From Pseudaestuariivita atlantica (GTDB lineage Bacteria > Pseudomonadota > Alphaproteobacteria > Rhodobacterales > Rhodobacteraceae): 64,000 nucleotides of DNA. The first letter of the stretch is position 1. Each line of letters starts with the position of its first letter. The position numbers and the translations under genes are program-made. Below, one piece after another: positions 42,994-52,594 of the stretch. The notes below the pieces were generated by a model. The model ran no database searches. It saw only the letters and a program-made list of their open reading frames with translations, and was not told the DNA's origin. Location of the stretch: NCBI RefSeq assembly GCF_001205715.1, contig NZ_AQQZ01000001.1, positions 558,001 through 622,000 on the forward strand. Reading direction: 5' to 3'.

Positions 42994-45462
42994 TCACTCC
43001 ATCGGCACCAGCGTCGTCACGCCCACCGCCGCCGCGCGGGCCAGCCCCTCGTCCAGCGACATCGGCACGTATTCGCCCCGCCGCCACAAAACGCTCAGGT
43101 CGTCGTAATGGCGCGAGAAAAGGTGCCCCGACTGCCCCGTCGCGGTGACGAAGACCGACGAATCGGGATCGAGGAAATCATAGACCCCGCGATACCCCGC
43201 CGCGTGCACGTTGAGGTACGGGTTGTCGCCTTCGCCCGAGGTCTTGCCGCGCATCAGCGTGTTGTCGCCGCCGCTGGTCGACTGGCGGATGTTCACGAAA
43301 TACCGCAACAGCGGCACCTTGCCGAGGATCTGGTGATCATGTGTTGCCTGGTGAGCGTCGCCCCAGCGCAGGCTGTCGAGCTGCGTGCCATAGGTGTCGC
43401 CGATCCACACCAGCGCATCGTCCAGCGCCGCGCGGGCGATGTCGGTGCAGGTCTCCTCCCGCGCCGACTGGATCACGTCGCACCAGGCCGAGGCGCCGTT
43501 CACGTCGCGGAACACCCGTTCGAGGAACAGCGGCTCGACCCGCGTGAAATCCTCCGCCACCGGGCCCAGCTCGTCGCGGATCAGCCGGTCCTGCAGGTGG
43601 CGCATCCACGCGGCATAGATCAGGGGCTCGGGCAGGTGCTCGTTCATCTCCCCGTTCCAGTCCGCCAGCAGGCGCAGCGCGTCCTGTCGCAGCCGCTCGG
43701 ACGTGCCCGCGGGCGCGGCGGAGCCGGTGAACCACAACTCCGCCCCGATCAGCGGCAGAAGCGAGCGCGCGGCGAAACTGACGGTGTCCAGCTGCGCCTC
43801 GATGAAGCTGTCGCGCGTATGCACCTCGCGCGACTGCATCAGCAGTTCCCACCGCTTCACCCGCTGGCTGTCGCCCCACAGGAACGACACGTGGAGCGGG
43901 AAGGGGCGTTCGACGATCTTGTTGTTGGTGTTGCCCACGATCCCGCCCGGTGGCTGGATGAATTCGGGGTTGGCGGCATAGGGCAGGCGCCCCTGCCAGC
44001 GATTGGCCGCGATCCAGCCCGGCGCGGGCAGGCGGCCTTGGCTCTGGTGGCGTTCGTCCCGGCGCGGCATCGCGCCCACCAGCTTCAGCGCGATCGCACC
44101 GGTGGAATCGGCCAGCGTCATGTTCTGCGCCGGCGCCACGAATCCCGCCGTCGCGGCCACGCCCTCGGTCACGGTCCGGGCATGCAGCAGGTTCATCGCC
44201 GCCGTCATCGACGTGTCGCGGGGGCTCAGCGCCGTCCAGCTCAGCGACACCACGTGCCCCGGCGGCGTGATCAGCCCAAGATCATAGACCGAGCCCGGCA
44301 GGACCGGGCCATTCTCCGTCCAGCGCAGCGTCAGCGTGACCGGGTCGGCATCCTTGATCTTCACGATCGACCGGCGGGTGCGGAAGGGCTTGAACCCGTC
44401 GGGCGTCTCTACCTCCTCGGGATTGTCGGGGTTCAGCCGCTCGATGAAAAGGTCCTGGTCGTCGAGGTAGGACGAGGTCACGCCCCATCCCAACGCCTCC
44501 GACCGCCCCGCCAGCACGATGGGCATGCCGGGGATCGTGCCGCCGATCACGCCGCCCGATTGCAGGTCCAGCCGCGCAAGGTACCAGATCGTCGGGGCGG
44601 TCAGTTCCAGATGCGGGTCGTTGGCCAGAAGCGCCCCGCCGCTGGCCGACCGCGACGTCGCCGCAGCCCATGCATTCGACGCACCCGCGCGGCCCGGCGC
44701 GGGACGCGGATCAAGCGGATCGCGCGGTTTTCGGTTCGCCGCAAATACGCGCGGCGCGTCGGGAAAAAGCGCCGCGAAACCGGGCAGGGCGGCGCTGCCC
44801 TTGCCCGGAATGTCCGGCATCAGGTCGTCCAGCCGGTCGGCATCGTTCAGCACCAGCGACGTGCGCGCCCGCAGCACCTCGTTTTCAAGATGCCCGGCCA
44901 GTTGCAGCGCCATCAGCTTCAGGATCGCCAGCGAATCGGCGGGTTTCCACGGCGCCAGCGGTCCGGGAAAGAGAAAGAACTCCGGCGCGCCCCGGCCCAG
45001 TGCATCGCGGTTGATCTCGTCGATCCGCGCGTTGACCCCCGCGGCATAGGCCCGCAGCGCCTCTTTCACCTCGGGCGATTGAACCTCGACCGACTGCACC
45101 GCCAGCGGGTAGAGGTCGAGCCGCCGCAGAAGCGTGTCGATCTCGACCGTGCGCGCGCCGAACACCTCGCTCAGCCGGCCCTGCGCGGTGCGGCGCATGG
45201 TCATCATCTGCCACAGCCGGTCCTGCGCATGGGCGTATCCGAGGCCCAAGAACACGTCGTTGTCGCTTTGCCCGAAGATGTGCGGCACGTTGGAATTGTT
45301 TCGCACGATCTCCAGCTCGGCCGCCAGACCCGCCGCCGGCACCGTCTTGGTGTAATCGGGCAGCGACCGCGAGGCGAGGTAGTAGACCCCGATCACCACC
45401 AGCACCGCAAGGATCACCGCCGTGCCCGTCAGCCGCAGCAACCAGCGAAAAATCAGCCCCAT
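42994..45462 (-). CDS. penicillin acylase-family (Ntn hydrolase) protein
   Basis: 822 residues from ATG 45462. An N-terminal membrane anchor or signal (IFRWLLRLTGTAVILAVLVV) precedes the acylase alpha chain. The autocatalytic nucleophile is Ser262 in GASNAWAAA, which opens the beta chain. Later motifs NDPHLELTAP and GNTNNKIV are family signatures. It cleaves an amide bond; in Gram-negative bacteria natural substrates include acyl-homoserine lactones and N-acyl amino acids, so quorum quenching is possible but unshown. It is convergent with DMGDH paralogue 2 and divergent from the HIBADH-type gene. Confidence 0.85.
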   Translation of the reverse strand: MGLIFRWLLRLTGTAVILAVLVVIGVYYLASRSLPDYTKTVPAAGLAAELEIVRNNSNVPHIFGQSDNDVFLGLGYAHAQDRLWQMMTMRRTAQGRLSEVFGARTVEIDTLLRRLDLYPLAVQSVEVQSPEVKEALRAYAAGVNARIDEINRDALGRGAPEFFLFPGPLAPWKPADSLAILKLMALQLAGHLENEVLRARTSLVLNDADRLDDLMPDIPGKGSAALPGFAALFPDAPRVFAANRKPRDPLDPRPAPGRAGASNAWAAATSRSASGGALLANDPHLELTAPTIWYLARLDLQSGGVIGGTIPGMPIVLAGRSEALGWGVTSSYLDDQDLFIERLNPDNPEEVETPDGFKPFRTRRSIVKIKDADPVTLTLRWTENGPVLPGSVYDLGLITPPGHVVSLSWTALSPRDTSMTAAMNLLHARTVTEGVAATAGFVAPAQNMTLADSTGAIALKLVGAMPRRDERHQSQGRLPAPGWIAANRWQGRLPYAANPEFIQPPGGIVGNTNNKIVERPFPLHVSFLWGDSQRVKRWELLMQSREVHTRDSFIEAQLDTVSFAARSLLPLIGAELWFTGSAAPAGTSERLRQDALRLLADWNGEMNEHLPEPLIYAAWMRHLQDRLIRDELGPVAEDFTRVEPLFLERVFRDVNGASAWCDVIQSAREETCTDIARAALDDALVWIGDTYGTQLDSLRWGDAHQATHDHQILGKVPLLRYFVNIRQSTSGGDNTLMRGKTSGEGDNPYLNVHAAGYRGVYDFLDPDSSVFVTATGQSGHLFSRHYDDLSVLWRRGEYVPMSLDEGLARAAAVGVTTLVPME

Positions 45463-45558
45463 AACCGCCTCATCGCGCGTTTCTTGGTGTCTGCCCCTTG
45501 CGCGCCGCGCGCGGGCAAGGGAACGTCCGTAATGAACCGGAACCTGAGGGGATTGCCA

Positions 45559-46434
45559 ATGGCTAAGCTGGCGTTTTTGGGATTGGGCGTGATGGGGTAC
45601 CCGATGGCGGGCCACCTGCAGAAGGCCGGGCATGACGTGACCGTCTACAACCGCACCGCTTCCAAGGCCGAAGCCTGGGCGAAGGAACATGGCGGCAACC
45701 ATGCCGCCACACCGGCCGAGGCCGCGAAGGGCGCCGAGTTCGTGATGGCCTGCGTCGGCAACGATGACGACCTGCGCGGCGTCTGCATGGGCGACGATGG
45801 CGCCTTCGCGGGGATGTCAGCCGATGCGGTCTTTGTCGATCACACAACCGTCTCTGCCGCTGTCACGCGCGAGCTTTATGGCGCGGCCTCCGACAAGGGC
45901 CTGCACTTCGTCGACGCGCCTATCTCGGGCGGGCAGGCGGGCGCGGAAAACGCCCAGCTTGTGGTCATGTGCGGGGGCGATCAGGCGGCCTATGACCGGG
46001 CCGAGCCGATCATCGACGCCTATGCCAAGCTCTGCCGCCGCCTCGGCGACAGCGGCGCGGGCCAGTTGACCAAGATGGTCAACCAGATCTGCATCGCGGG
46101 GCTGGTGCAGGGCCTGTCCGAAGGCCTGCATTTCGCCGAGAAGGCGGGCCTCGACGGCCGCGCGGTGGTCGAGGTGATCGGCGGCGGCGCTGCCGGGTCA
46201 TGGCAGATGGTCAACCGGTACGAGACGATGCTGGACGACGAGTTCAACCACGGCTTCGCCGTCGACTGGATGCGCAAGGACCTCGGCATCTGCCTCGCCA
46301 CCGCGAACGAAACCGGCGCATCGCTGCCTGTCACCGCGCTGGTCGACCAGTTCTACAAGGACGTGCAGAAGCTGGGCGGCGGGCGCTGGGACACGTCGAG
46401 CCTCGTCAAGCGCCTCCGCGCGCTCGACGGCTGA
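45559..46434 (+). CDS. 3-hydroxyisobutyrate dehydrogenase-family oxidoreductase
   Basis: 291 residues from ATG 45559 with GAGGGG 8 nt upstream. The NAD(P) loop is FLGLGVMGYPMAGHL, the substrate region DAPISGGQAGAENAQL, and the catalytic lysine sits in GQLTKMVNQ. It belongs to the beta-hydroxyacid dehydrogenase family that includes 3-hydroxyisobutyrate, tartronate semialdehyde and gamma-hydroxybutyrate dehydrogenases. Which acid is used cannot be told. In the window it stands alone, divergent from the acylase gene and convergent with a Spy-like gene. Confidence 0.84.
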   Translation: MAKLAFLGLGVMGYPMAGHLQKAGHDVTVYNRTASKAEAWAKEHGGNHAATPAEAAKGAEFVMACVGNDDDLRGVCMGDDGAFAGMSADAVFVDHTTVSAAVTRELYGAASDKGLHFVDAPISGGQAGAENAQLVVMCGGDQAAYDRAEPIIDAYAKLCRRLGDSGAGQLTKMVNQICIAGLVQGLSEGLHFAEKAGLDGRAVVEVIGGGAAGSWQMVNRYETMLDDEFNHGFAVDWMRKDLGICLATANETGASLPVTALVDQFYKDVQKLGGGRWDTSSLVKRLRALDG

Positions 46435-46441
46435 CCGCGCC

Positions 46442-47038
46442 TCATTCGCAGCCGTTGTGACGCCGCCACATGGTGGCGTCATGGCCTTCCGGCACGCTGG
46501 CGCAGGGGTCCTCGGCATAGCCGCGCAGGACGGCATAACGCCCGATCTGGCCGTCGGTCAGCAGGGGCGGCGTCATCAGGTGGCGCGACAGGTGCACGTA
46601 TCGCAGCGCGGCCCGTGCCTCGCCGGCCTCCGCGATCAGGGCGCGCAGGCGTTCGGGGCCAAGGCCGGGATCGGCGAAAGCGTCGCTCAGCGCGCGCTCC
46701 GCCTCGATGAACCTTGCGCCCGCCGCGATCGCCTCGGCCAGCATGGTTTCCCGGATGTCGGTGATACGCGCGACCTGATCGCCCGTCAGGCCCAGTTGCT
46801 CCTGCAATTCCAGCAGATGCGCCGGGCCGGGCAGGCCGCCCAGTTCGGCGGGCAGGGCAAGGCCCCAGCCACCGCCTGCGCGCAATTCCTCGAGGTCCGC
46901 CGCCGACAGGCTCTTGATTTCGCGCGATTCGAACCCGGCATAGGGTTGCGTGCCATGCGTCCCGTCCCCGTCAGCCGACAGGGCGGCGGGCAGGCAGGCG
47001 GCGAGGGCGGTGGACAGGGCGGCAAGGCGCGGGAACAT
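46442..47038 (-). CDS. exported Spy/CpxP-like protein
   Basis: 198 residues with a signal peptide (FPRLAALSTALAACLPAALSA). The rest is helical and acidic: HLLELQEQLGLTGDQVARIT is the LTxxQ-type segment found in Spy, CpxP and ZraP periplasmic chaperone or metal-sensing proteins. Three cysteines are in the mature part, one at the very C-terminus. Likely periplasmic. It is divergent from a Crp/Fnr-type regulator with 69 bp between the starts, so that regulator may control it. The family link rests on pattern, not on strong motifs. Confidence 0.6.
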   Translation of the reverse strand: MFPRLAALSTALAACLPAALSADGDGTHGTQPYAGFESREIKSLSAADLEELRAGGGWGLALPAELGGLPGPAHLLELQEQLGLTGDQVARITDIRETMLAEAIAAGARFIEAERALSDAFADPGLGPERLRALIAEAGEARAALRYVHLSRHLMTPPLLTDGQIGRYAVLRGYAEDPCASVPEGHDATMWRRHNGCE

Positions 47039-47107
47039 GGCAATCTCCGGTCAGGGTCATCCACCACAGGCTAGCCGCGCCGATCCGACCGCCATATGAT
47101 AGCGATC

Positions 47108-47650
47108 ATGTCCCACGGCTTTGCCTCGCTTTTCTCCGATGCCCCGCACACGGCCTGCGCGCGCGGCGCGCGGCTCTTCCGGTTCGACGACCCGGTCACC
47201 CGCATGTACCTTGTCGAAGAGGGCCGGATCGACCTCGTCCGCCACACCCGCTCGGGCGCGGCGCTCACGCTGTCGCAATACCGGGCCGGAGAGGTCGTCG
47301 CCGAAGCCGCGGCCTATGCCATGGCCTACCATTGCGACGGGGTCGCGGCCGGGGAGACGCACCTGCGGTGGCTCACGGTGCAAGGCTTCCTCGACCGGCT
47401 CGACGCCACTCCCGATGCGGCGCGGGACTGGTCCCGCCACCTCGCCCGTTCCCTGCAATCGGCCCGGATGAGCGCCGAGATCCGGTCGCTTGCCACCGTG
47501 GCCGACCGGCTCGACGCGTGGCTGGGGGAGGCGGGGGAGATGCCCGAAAAGGGCCGGTACCAGGAGGTCGCGGCGCAGATCGGCGTCTCGCGCGAGGCGC
47601 TCTACCGCGAACTGTCCCGGCGCAGGCGCGGGGCCACAGTGCCGCGCTGA
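47108..47650 (+). CDS. Crp/Fnr-family transcriptional regulator
   Basis: 180 residues. A cNMP-binding-like beta-roll (LFRFDDPVTRMYLVEEGRIDLVRHT) is followed by a long dimerisation helix and a C-terminal helix-turn-helix, GRYQEVAAQIGVSREALYRELSRRR. There is no FNR-type N-terminal cysteine cluster, so it is not an oxygen sensor of that type; the single cysteines are scattered. ATG 47108 or ATG 47096 could start it; neither has a good ribosome site. The short palindrome ATGAT-AGCG-ATCAT (47096-47109) covers the start region and could be an autoregulatory site. Confidence 0.82.
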   Translation: MSHGFASLFSDAPHTACARGARLFRFDDPVTRMYLVEEGRIDLVRHTRSGAALTLSQYRAGEVVAEAAAYAMAYHCDGVAAGETHLRWLTVQGFLDRLDATPDAARDWSRHLARSLQSARMSAEIRSLATVADRLDAWLGEAGEMPEKGRYQEVAAQIGVSREALYRELSRRRRGATVPR

Positions 47651-47701
47651 CCTCGCGCGCCCGCTTGACAGTGGCCGCGACCTGAGACACCGCTTAACCC
47701 C

Positions 47702-49150
47702 ATGTTCGACATGCGTCCCGTGGGATACGTCATCGGCCTTCTGGTCACGGTGCTGGGCGCAACCATGCTGCTCCCGATGGTCGTCGATCTGGCCGAAGGG
47801 CGCGGGCACTGGCCCGTCTTCGCCGAAAGCGCCATCATCACCGTCGTCTGCGGGCTGACCCTGTCGCTGTCCTGTTCCAACAGCATCAGCGGCGGGCTGT
47901 CGCTGCAGCAGACCTTCCTGCTCACCACCGGCGTCTGGGCCGCGCTGCCCTTCTTCGGCGCCATCCCCTTCGCGCTCGGCGCGACCGAGGCCGATTTCGT
48001 CGATGCCTATTTCGAGGCGATGTCAGGCCTCACCACCACCGGGGCCACGGTGTTCACCGGGCTCGACGATCTGCCCAAGGGGCTCTTGCTGTGGCGCGGC
48101 ATCCTGCAATGGCTGGGCGGGATCGGGATCATCGTCGTCGCCATGGTCTTTTTGCCGGAACTGCGCGTGGGGGGCATGCAGATCTTCCGCTCCGAAGGGT
48201 TCGACACCTTCGGCAAGATCCTGCCCCGCGCGACCGAGATCTCGGCCCGCATCTCCACCATCTACCTCACCCTGACGCTGGCCTGCGCGCTGGCCTACCT
48301 TGCCAGCGGGATGACGGCCTTCGATGCCACCGTGCACGCCATGACCACCCTGTCGACCGGCGGGTTCGGCAATTCCGACAAGTCGTTCGGCGCGTTTCCG
48401 GGCGCGGTGGAATATGTCGCGGTGTTCTTCATGCTCGCCTCGGCCCTGCCATACGTGCGTTTCGTCCAGATCACCGCCGGCAGCGCCCGGCCGCTGTTCG
48501 AGGACCGGCAGGTGCAGGTCTTCCTCGCGCTGGTCGCGGGCATCACGCTGCTTGCCTCGTTTGGCTATGCCATGCGGTTCGACACGTTCAGCGCCGAGGT
48601 CTTCCGCGAGGCGCTCTTCAACGTGACCTCGATCATCACCGGCACCGGCTATTCCTCCACCGATTACCAGCTTTGGGGGCCGTTCATGATCGCGCTGATC
48701 TTCTTCACCGGGCTGATCGGCGGCTGCGCCGGCTCGACCTCGTGCTCGGTCAAGGTGTTCCGCTACCAGCTTCTCTTTGCCTCGATCCGTGCGCAGGTGC
48801 GCCGCATCCTCGCGCCCCACGGCGTCTTCACGCCCAAGTATAACGGCCGGCCCGTGGACGAGGACGTGCTGAACTCGGTCATGGCCTTCTTCGTCCTCTA
48901 CTTCGTCACGCTCGGCGTGATCTCGGTCGCGCTCGGCATGACGGGGCAGGACATCGTGACGTCGGTGTCGGGCGCGGCGGCGGCCCTGTCGAATATCGGC
49001 CCCGGCCTTGGCGACCAGATCGGGCCGGCGGGCAATTTCGGCATGCTCGGCGATACCGAGAAGGTGATCCTGACCATCGCCATGCTGATCGGACGGCTGG
49101 AACTGATGGCCGTCTTCGTCCTCTTCACCATCCGCTTCTGGAGAGCCTGA
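47702..49150 (+). CDS. trkH: Trk-type potassium uptake protein TrkH
   Basis: 482 residues, an integral membrane protein with four pore repeats. The filter segments are visible in order: SGLTTTGATVF, TTLSTGGFGN, SIITGTGYSST and AALSNIGPGLG. With TrkA it takes up potassium through the inner membrane; trkA is not in the window. It lies 51 nt after the Crp/Fnr-type gene and its stop abuts the start of the ThDP enzyme gene (no gap), so the three may be one transcript. Confidence 0.95.
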   Translation: MFDMRPVGYVIGLLVTVLGATMLLPMVVDLAEGRGHWPVFAESAIITVVCGLTLSLSCSNSISGGLSLQQTFLLTTGVWAALPFFGAIPFALGATEADFVDAYFEAMSGLTTTGATVFTGLDDLPKGLLLWRGILQWLGGIGIIVVAMVFLPELRVGGMQIFRSEGFDTFGKILPRATEISARISTIYLTLTLACALAYLASGMTAFDATVHAMTTLSTGGFGNSDKSFGAFPGAVEYVAVFFMLASALPYVRFVQITAGSARPLFEDRQVQVFLALVAGITLLASFGYAMRFDTFSAEVFREALFNVTSIITGTGYSSTDYQLWGPFMIALIFFTGLIGGCAGSTSCSVKVFRYQLLFASIRAQVRRILAPHGVFTPKYNGRPVDEDVLNSVMAFFVLYFVTLGVISVALGMTGQDIVTSVSGAAAALSNIGPGLGDQIGPAGNFGMLGDTEKVILTIAMLIGRLELMAVFVLFTIRFWRA

Positions 49151-50761
49151 ATGCCCGACCGCCCCCTAGGCGCCCAAATCTCGCACATGCTGAAGGCCCG
49201 CGGGGTCGACGTGATCTTCGGCATCCCCGGCGTGCACAACCAGGAAATGTACCGCGGGATCGAGGAGGCGGGCATCACCCATGTCCTCGCCCGCCACGAA
49301 CAGGGCGCGGGCTTCATGGCCGACGGATACGCCCGCGCCACGGGCCGTCCGGGCGTGGCTTACGTCATCACCGGGCCGGGCTTGTGCAACATCATGACCC
49401 CCATGGGACAGGCCTATAGCGACAGCGTGCCGATGCTGGTGATCTCCTCTTGCCTCGACGACGTCGCGGCGACACGCGGCCAGCTGCACCAGATGCTCGA
49501 CCAGGCGGGCGCCGCGCGCACGGTCTGCGACTGGTCGTATCAGGCAACCACGGCAGATGCGGCCTATGCCCTGATCGACCGGGCGTGGTTCGAGTTTTTC
49601 GCGGAACGGCCCCGCTCCAAACATGTTCAAGTGCCGATCAAGCAGGCCGAAGGTGTTGCCGCTGCACCGCCCGAACCGGTGCAGGTACCGGATGGCCCTC
49701 CGTTTCACGGCGCGGGTGTGCAGGACCGGTTGGCGGCCAGGGCGGCAAATGCGCTGGTGCAGGCCGAACGGCCTCTTGTGGTGTTTGGCGGCGGGGCGAG
49801 GCAGTGTCGGGACGTGGCACAGGATATTCTATCGCGGTGCGGCGCGGCCAGTTTCGTCAGTTATGCCGGGCGCGGCGTGGTTCCGCCCGGCGCGCCGCTG
49901 CATTTCGGCAGCTATCTTGCGCGTCCGTCCAGCGCCGCCATCGTGGCGCAGGCGGATCTGCTCATGGTGGTTGGGTGCGAGTTGAGCGAAACCGACCTCT
50001 GGCGCGACGAACTGGGGCACGATTGTCCGCTGATCCGCGTCGATATCGATGCCGAGGTGCTGTCGCATCAATTCGCGTCCATCGCGATCCAGGGCGATGC
50101 GGGCGAGGCACTGTCCGCAATCTCCGCGCACCTGCCGGAGGGACCTTTCCCGATGTCGGAACGCGCACACCCGTGGCAGCCGCGTGATGTGGCCAGAACC
50201 AAGGAGACGTGGCGCGCCGAAGTCGACGCCGAGCGCCCCGGTATCCTGCCCGTGATCGACGCGCTGAAAGCGGCGCTGCCCGAAGGCTGCATGATCTATT
50301 CCGACATGACCCAGTTCGCCTATGCCGCGAAAGAGGTCTGGGACATGGACCGCCCCGGCCACTGGCACCACCCCACGGGGTTCGGAACGCTCGGCTACGC
50401 GCTGCCCGCCGCGATCGGCGGGGCGGTGGGGCGACCCGGCCTGCCGACGCTCGCCATCGCGGGCGATTACGGCCTGCAATACACCATCCAGGAGCTGGGT
50501 ACGGCGGTCGAACTGGGCCTGCCGCTGCCTATCTTCGTCTGGGACAACGAGAAACTGGGCGAGATCGAGGACAGCATGGTCGCCGCCCAGATCGCCCCCA
50601 ACGCGGTCACCCTGAAAAACCCCGATTTCTGTGCGCTGGCCCGCGCCTGGGGCGCGTATGCCGTACGCCCCGCCACGCTCGCCGAGATGACGCGCGCGGT
50701 GCAGGAGGCCTTCGCCGCGGACGCCCCAACGCTCATCCACGTGACCCCCGGCATGTCCTGA
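49151..50761 (+). CDS. thiamine diphosphate-dependent enzyme, candidate 5-guanidino-2-oxopentanoate decarboxylase
   Basis: 536 residues with three ThDP domains: N-terminal pyrimidine-binding part with the conserved Glu50 (ARHEQGAGFMADGYA), a central domain (VVFGGGARQ), and a C-terminal diphosphate-binding part (AGDYGLQYTIQELGTAVELG, WDN). The usual GDG opening is GDY here. It belongs to the acetolactate synthase-like group. Length and pattern suit AruI-type 5-guanidino-2-oxopentanoate decarboxylase of arginine breakdown, but the substrate is not fixed by sequence. It starts at the base after the trkH stop. A palindrome array follows. Confidence 0.75.
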   Translation: MPDRPLGAQISHMLKARGVDVIFGIPGVHNQEMYRGIEEAGITHVLARHEQGAGFMADGYARATGRPGVAYVITGPGLCNIMTPMGQAYSDSVPMLVISSCLDDVAATRGQLHQMLDQAGAARTVCDWSYQATTADAAYALIDRAWFEFFAERPRSKHVQVPIKQAEGVAAAPPEPVQVPDGPPFHGAGVQDRLAARAANALVQAERPLVVFGGGARQCRDVAQDILSRCGAASFVSYAGRGVVPPGAPLHFGSYLARPSSAAIVAQADLLMVVGCELSETDLWRDELGHDCPLIRVDIDAEVLSHQFASIAIQGDAGEALSAISAHLPEGPFPMSERAHPWQPRDVARTKETWRAEVDAERPGILPVIDALKAALPEGCMIYSDMTQFAYAAKEVWDMDRPGHWHHPTGFGTLGYALPAAIGGAVGRPGLPTLAIAGDYGLQYTIQELGTAVELGLPLPIFVWDNEKLGEIEDSMVAAQIAPNAVTLKNPDFCALARAWGAYAVRPATLAEMTRAVQEAFAADAPTLIHVTPGMS

Positions 50762-50766
50762 AAGGC

Positions 50767-50977
50767 GGTCGGCTGACTAGCAGCCGACCTACAAGAGGCT
50801 CACGGCAGGTCGGCTGATCCCCAGCCGACACCCATCCGTCCCGCTGCCGAGAAGTAGGTCGGCTGACCCTCAGCCGACGCCCATCCGTTCCGCTAACTGA
50901 AAGTAGGTCGGCTGATCCCCAGCCGACACACACCCGCTCCGCTATCGAAAAGTAGGTCGGGTGATCCTCACCCGACC
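50767..50977. repeat. array of five palindromes of the GTAGG/CCTAC family
   Basis: Five hairpins between convergent genes. Arms: 50767-50775/50781-50789, 50809-50816/50822-50829, 50858-50866/50870-50878, 50907-50914/50920-50927, 50955-50964/50968-50977. The first four have GTCGGCTG/CAGCCGAC; the fifth has GGTCGGGTGA/TCACCCGACC, with the C-to-G change compensated in the other arm. The last four repeat at a 48-49 bp period with similar linker text (CCATCCGT-CCGCT and AAGTAG), so whole units duplicated in tandem. It is the same family as at 12506-12568. Confidence 0.85.
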
Positions 50978-50987
50978 ATCACCCGCC

Positions 50988-52127
50988 TCACGCGCCGCGC
51001 CAGATCCAGCCGCCACCAAGGATGCGCGAGCCTTCGGGGGCGTAGAACACGCAGGCCTGTCCCGGCGACACGCCCTGTTCGGGCGACAGGAGTTCCACCT
51101 CGGCCAACCCGCCGGGGCGCGCGCGCAGGATCGCGGGCGCGGGCGGGCGGGTGGAGCGGACCTTGACCGTGATCTCGCGCTCGGCCACGTCCTCGAACCC
51201 GCCGTCGCCCAGCCAGTTCACCTCCCTGACCGGCACCGTGCGCGTGGCAAGCATCTCTTTCGGGCCCACGACCACGCGCCGCGTGTCGACATCCAGCCGC
51301 ACCACGTACAAGGGCTCTGCCAGCCCGCCGATGCCCAGCCCCCGCCGTTGCCCGATCGTGTAGTGGATCACGCCGCGATGGGTGCCCAGCACGCGGCCCT
51401 CGGGGTCCACGATCTCGCCCGGCTCCGCCGCTCCGGGGCGCAGCTTCTCGATCACCCGCGCGTAATCGCCGTCGGGCACGAAACAGATGTCCTGGCTGTC
51501 GGGCTTGTCGGCCACCGGCAATCCGTGCTTGACCGCCAGCGCCCGCGTCTCCGCCTTCGACGGCAGATGCCCCAACGGGAAGCGCAGGTAATCCAGCTGC
51601 TCTCGCGTGGTGGAGAACAGGAAATAGCTCTGGTCCCGCGCCGCATCCGCCGCCCGGTGCAACTCGGCCCCCGCATCGCCCATCTTGCGTTGGATGTAAT
51701 GCCCCGTCGCCATGCAATCGGCATCGAGGTCCTTCGCCGTCTCCAGCAGGTCACGGAACTTCACCCGCTCGTTGCAGCGGATGCACGGAACCGGGGTCGC
51801 GCCGGCAAGGTAGCTTTCGGCGAACTCGTCGATCACCGCGTCGCGGAAGACGTTCTCGTAATCCAGCACGTAATGCGGAAAGCCCATCTCCTCGGCCACG
51901 CGCCGCGCGTCGTGGATGTCGCGCCCGGCGCAGCACGCGCCTTTCTTGGCCAGTGCCGCGCCGTGATCGTAAAGCTGCAGCGTCACACCCACCACGTCAT
52001 ACCCTTCGCCCGCCAGCTCCGCCGCCACGACCGAACTGTCCACGCCGCCCGACATCGCCACGACCACGCGGGTCTCGGCCGGGGGCTTGGCAAATCCAAG
52101 CGAATTGAGGCGCGCGTCAAGCGGCAT
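50988..52127 (-). CDS. mnmA: tRNA-specific 2-thiouridylase MnmA
   Basis: 379 residues from ATG 52127 (a GTG at 52142 would add five residues). The PP-loop is SGGVDSS (26-32). The two catalytic cysteines are Cys118 (PCIRCNE) and Cys215 (SQDICFV). The rest follows MnmA: GHYIQRK, DQSYFLF, and the C-terminal beta-barrel. It thiolates the wobble uridine of tRNAs for Lys, Glu and Gln. It is divergent from sciP with 132 bp between. Confidence 0.95.
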   Translation of the reverse strand: MPLDARLNSLGFAKPPAETRVVVAMSGGVDSSVVAAELAGEGYDVVGVTLQLYDHGAALAKKGACCAGRDIHDARRVAEEMGFPHYVLDYENVFRDAVIDEFAESYLAGATPVPCIRCNERVKFRDLLETAKDLDADCMATGHYIQRKMGDAGAELHRAADAARDQSYFLFSTTREQLDYLRFPLGHLPSKAETRALAVKHGLPVADKPDSQDICFVPDGDYARVIEKLRPGAAEPGEIVDPEGRVLGTHRGVIHYTIGQRRGLGIGGLAEPLYVVRLDVDTRRVVVGPKEMLATRTVPVREVNWLGDGGFEDVAEREITVKVRSTRPPAPAILRARPGGLAEVELLSPEQGVSPGQACVFYAPEGSRILGGGWIWRGA

Positions 52128-52259
52128 GGGCGGGGTCTCCACGGGTCCTAGGGGAACCCCGGCAATATATGAAAATCCGACACACTCTCAAGGTGTCGTT
52201 TCACCGGTCGTTAAGCGCGAGCCGCGACAACCCCTGCACGCCAACGAGAGGGACCGGTG

Positions 52260-52538
52260 ATGTTTCTGAAGAAAGTCGAAGGGCCGCGCGCCGTGACGTT
52301 GCCCGATGGCTCGGTAATGACCCGTGCGGACCTGCCCCCGCCCGACACGCGACGATGGGTCGCCTCGCGCAAGGCCGCGGTGATCCGCGGGGTGCTCTAC
52401 GGGCTGATGACGCAGGAAGAGGCGCTCAGGACCTACGACATCAGCGCCGACGAATTTGCCGAGTGGGTGGGGCTTGCCGCCGAACACGGGGAAGAGGCCC
52501 TGAAGACGACCGCGCTGCAAAAGTATAGACAACTTTAA
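52260..52538 (+). CDS. sciP: SciP-type small CtrA inhibitory protein (DUF1153)
   Basis: 92 residues. DUF1153 proteins such as Caulobacter SciP bind CtrA and stop it from recruiting RNA polymerase. The sequence shows RWVASRKAAVIRGVLYGLMT and EALRTYDISADEFAEWV, the helix-turn-helix that defines the family. It sits directly upstream of ctrA, 91 bp away on the same strand, so repressor and target are linked. ATG 52260 is used; GTG 52257 just before it would add one residue. A CAACGAGAGGGAC ribosome site precedes. Confidence 0.92.
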   Translation: MFLKKVEGPRAVTLPDGSVMTRADLPPPDTRRWVASRKAAVIRGVLYGLMTQEEALRTYDISADEFAEWVGLAAEHGEEALKTTALQKYRQL

Positions 52539-52564
52539 GTTGTTTCAGTATTTGTTCAGGGACA

Positions 52565-52579
52565 GTAACCGCTGATTAA
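52565..52579 (+). promoter_or_regulatory. CtrA box in the ctrA promoter
   Basis: GTAA-CCGCTGA-TTAA matches the TTAA-N7-TTAA CtrA site in 7 of 8 fixed bases. It lies 51-65 bp upstream of the ctrA ATG, which suits autoregulation. Confidence 0.7.
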
Positions 52580-52594
52580 CTTTTCTTGGCGACT

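Noticed and set aside
42943-46434. A very long open frame (over 1100 codons) on the plus strand across the penicillin acylase gene
   Set aside because: It is antisense to a well-supported gene, is rich in His/Arg/Gly as GC-rich shadow frames are, and only its last 291 codons (from 45559) read as a real protein.
47096-47109. ATGAT-AGCG-ATCAT as an operator of the Crp/Fnr-type gene
   Set aside because: Arms are only 5 bp and include two start codons, so chance is likely; noted in the gene entry but not called.
50767-50977. CRISPR array
   Set aside because: The repeated part is a self-complementary hairpin and the linkers are similar to each other rather than unique spacers; no cas genes.
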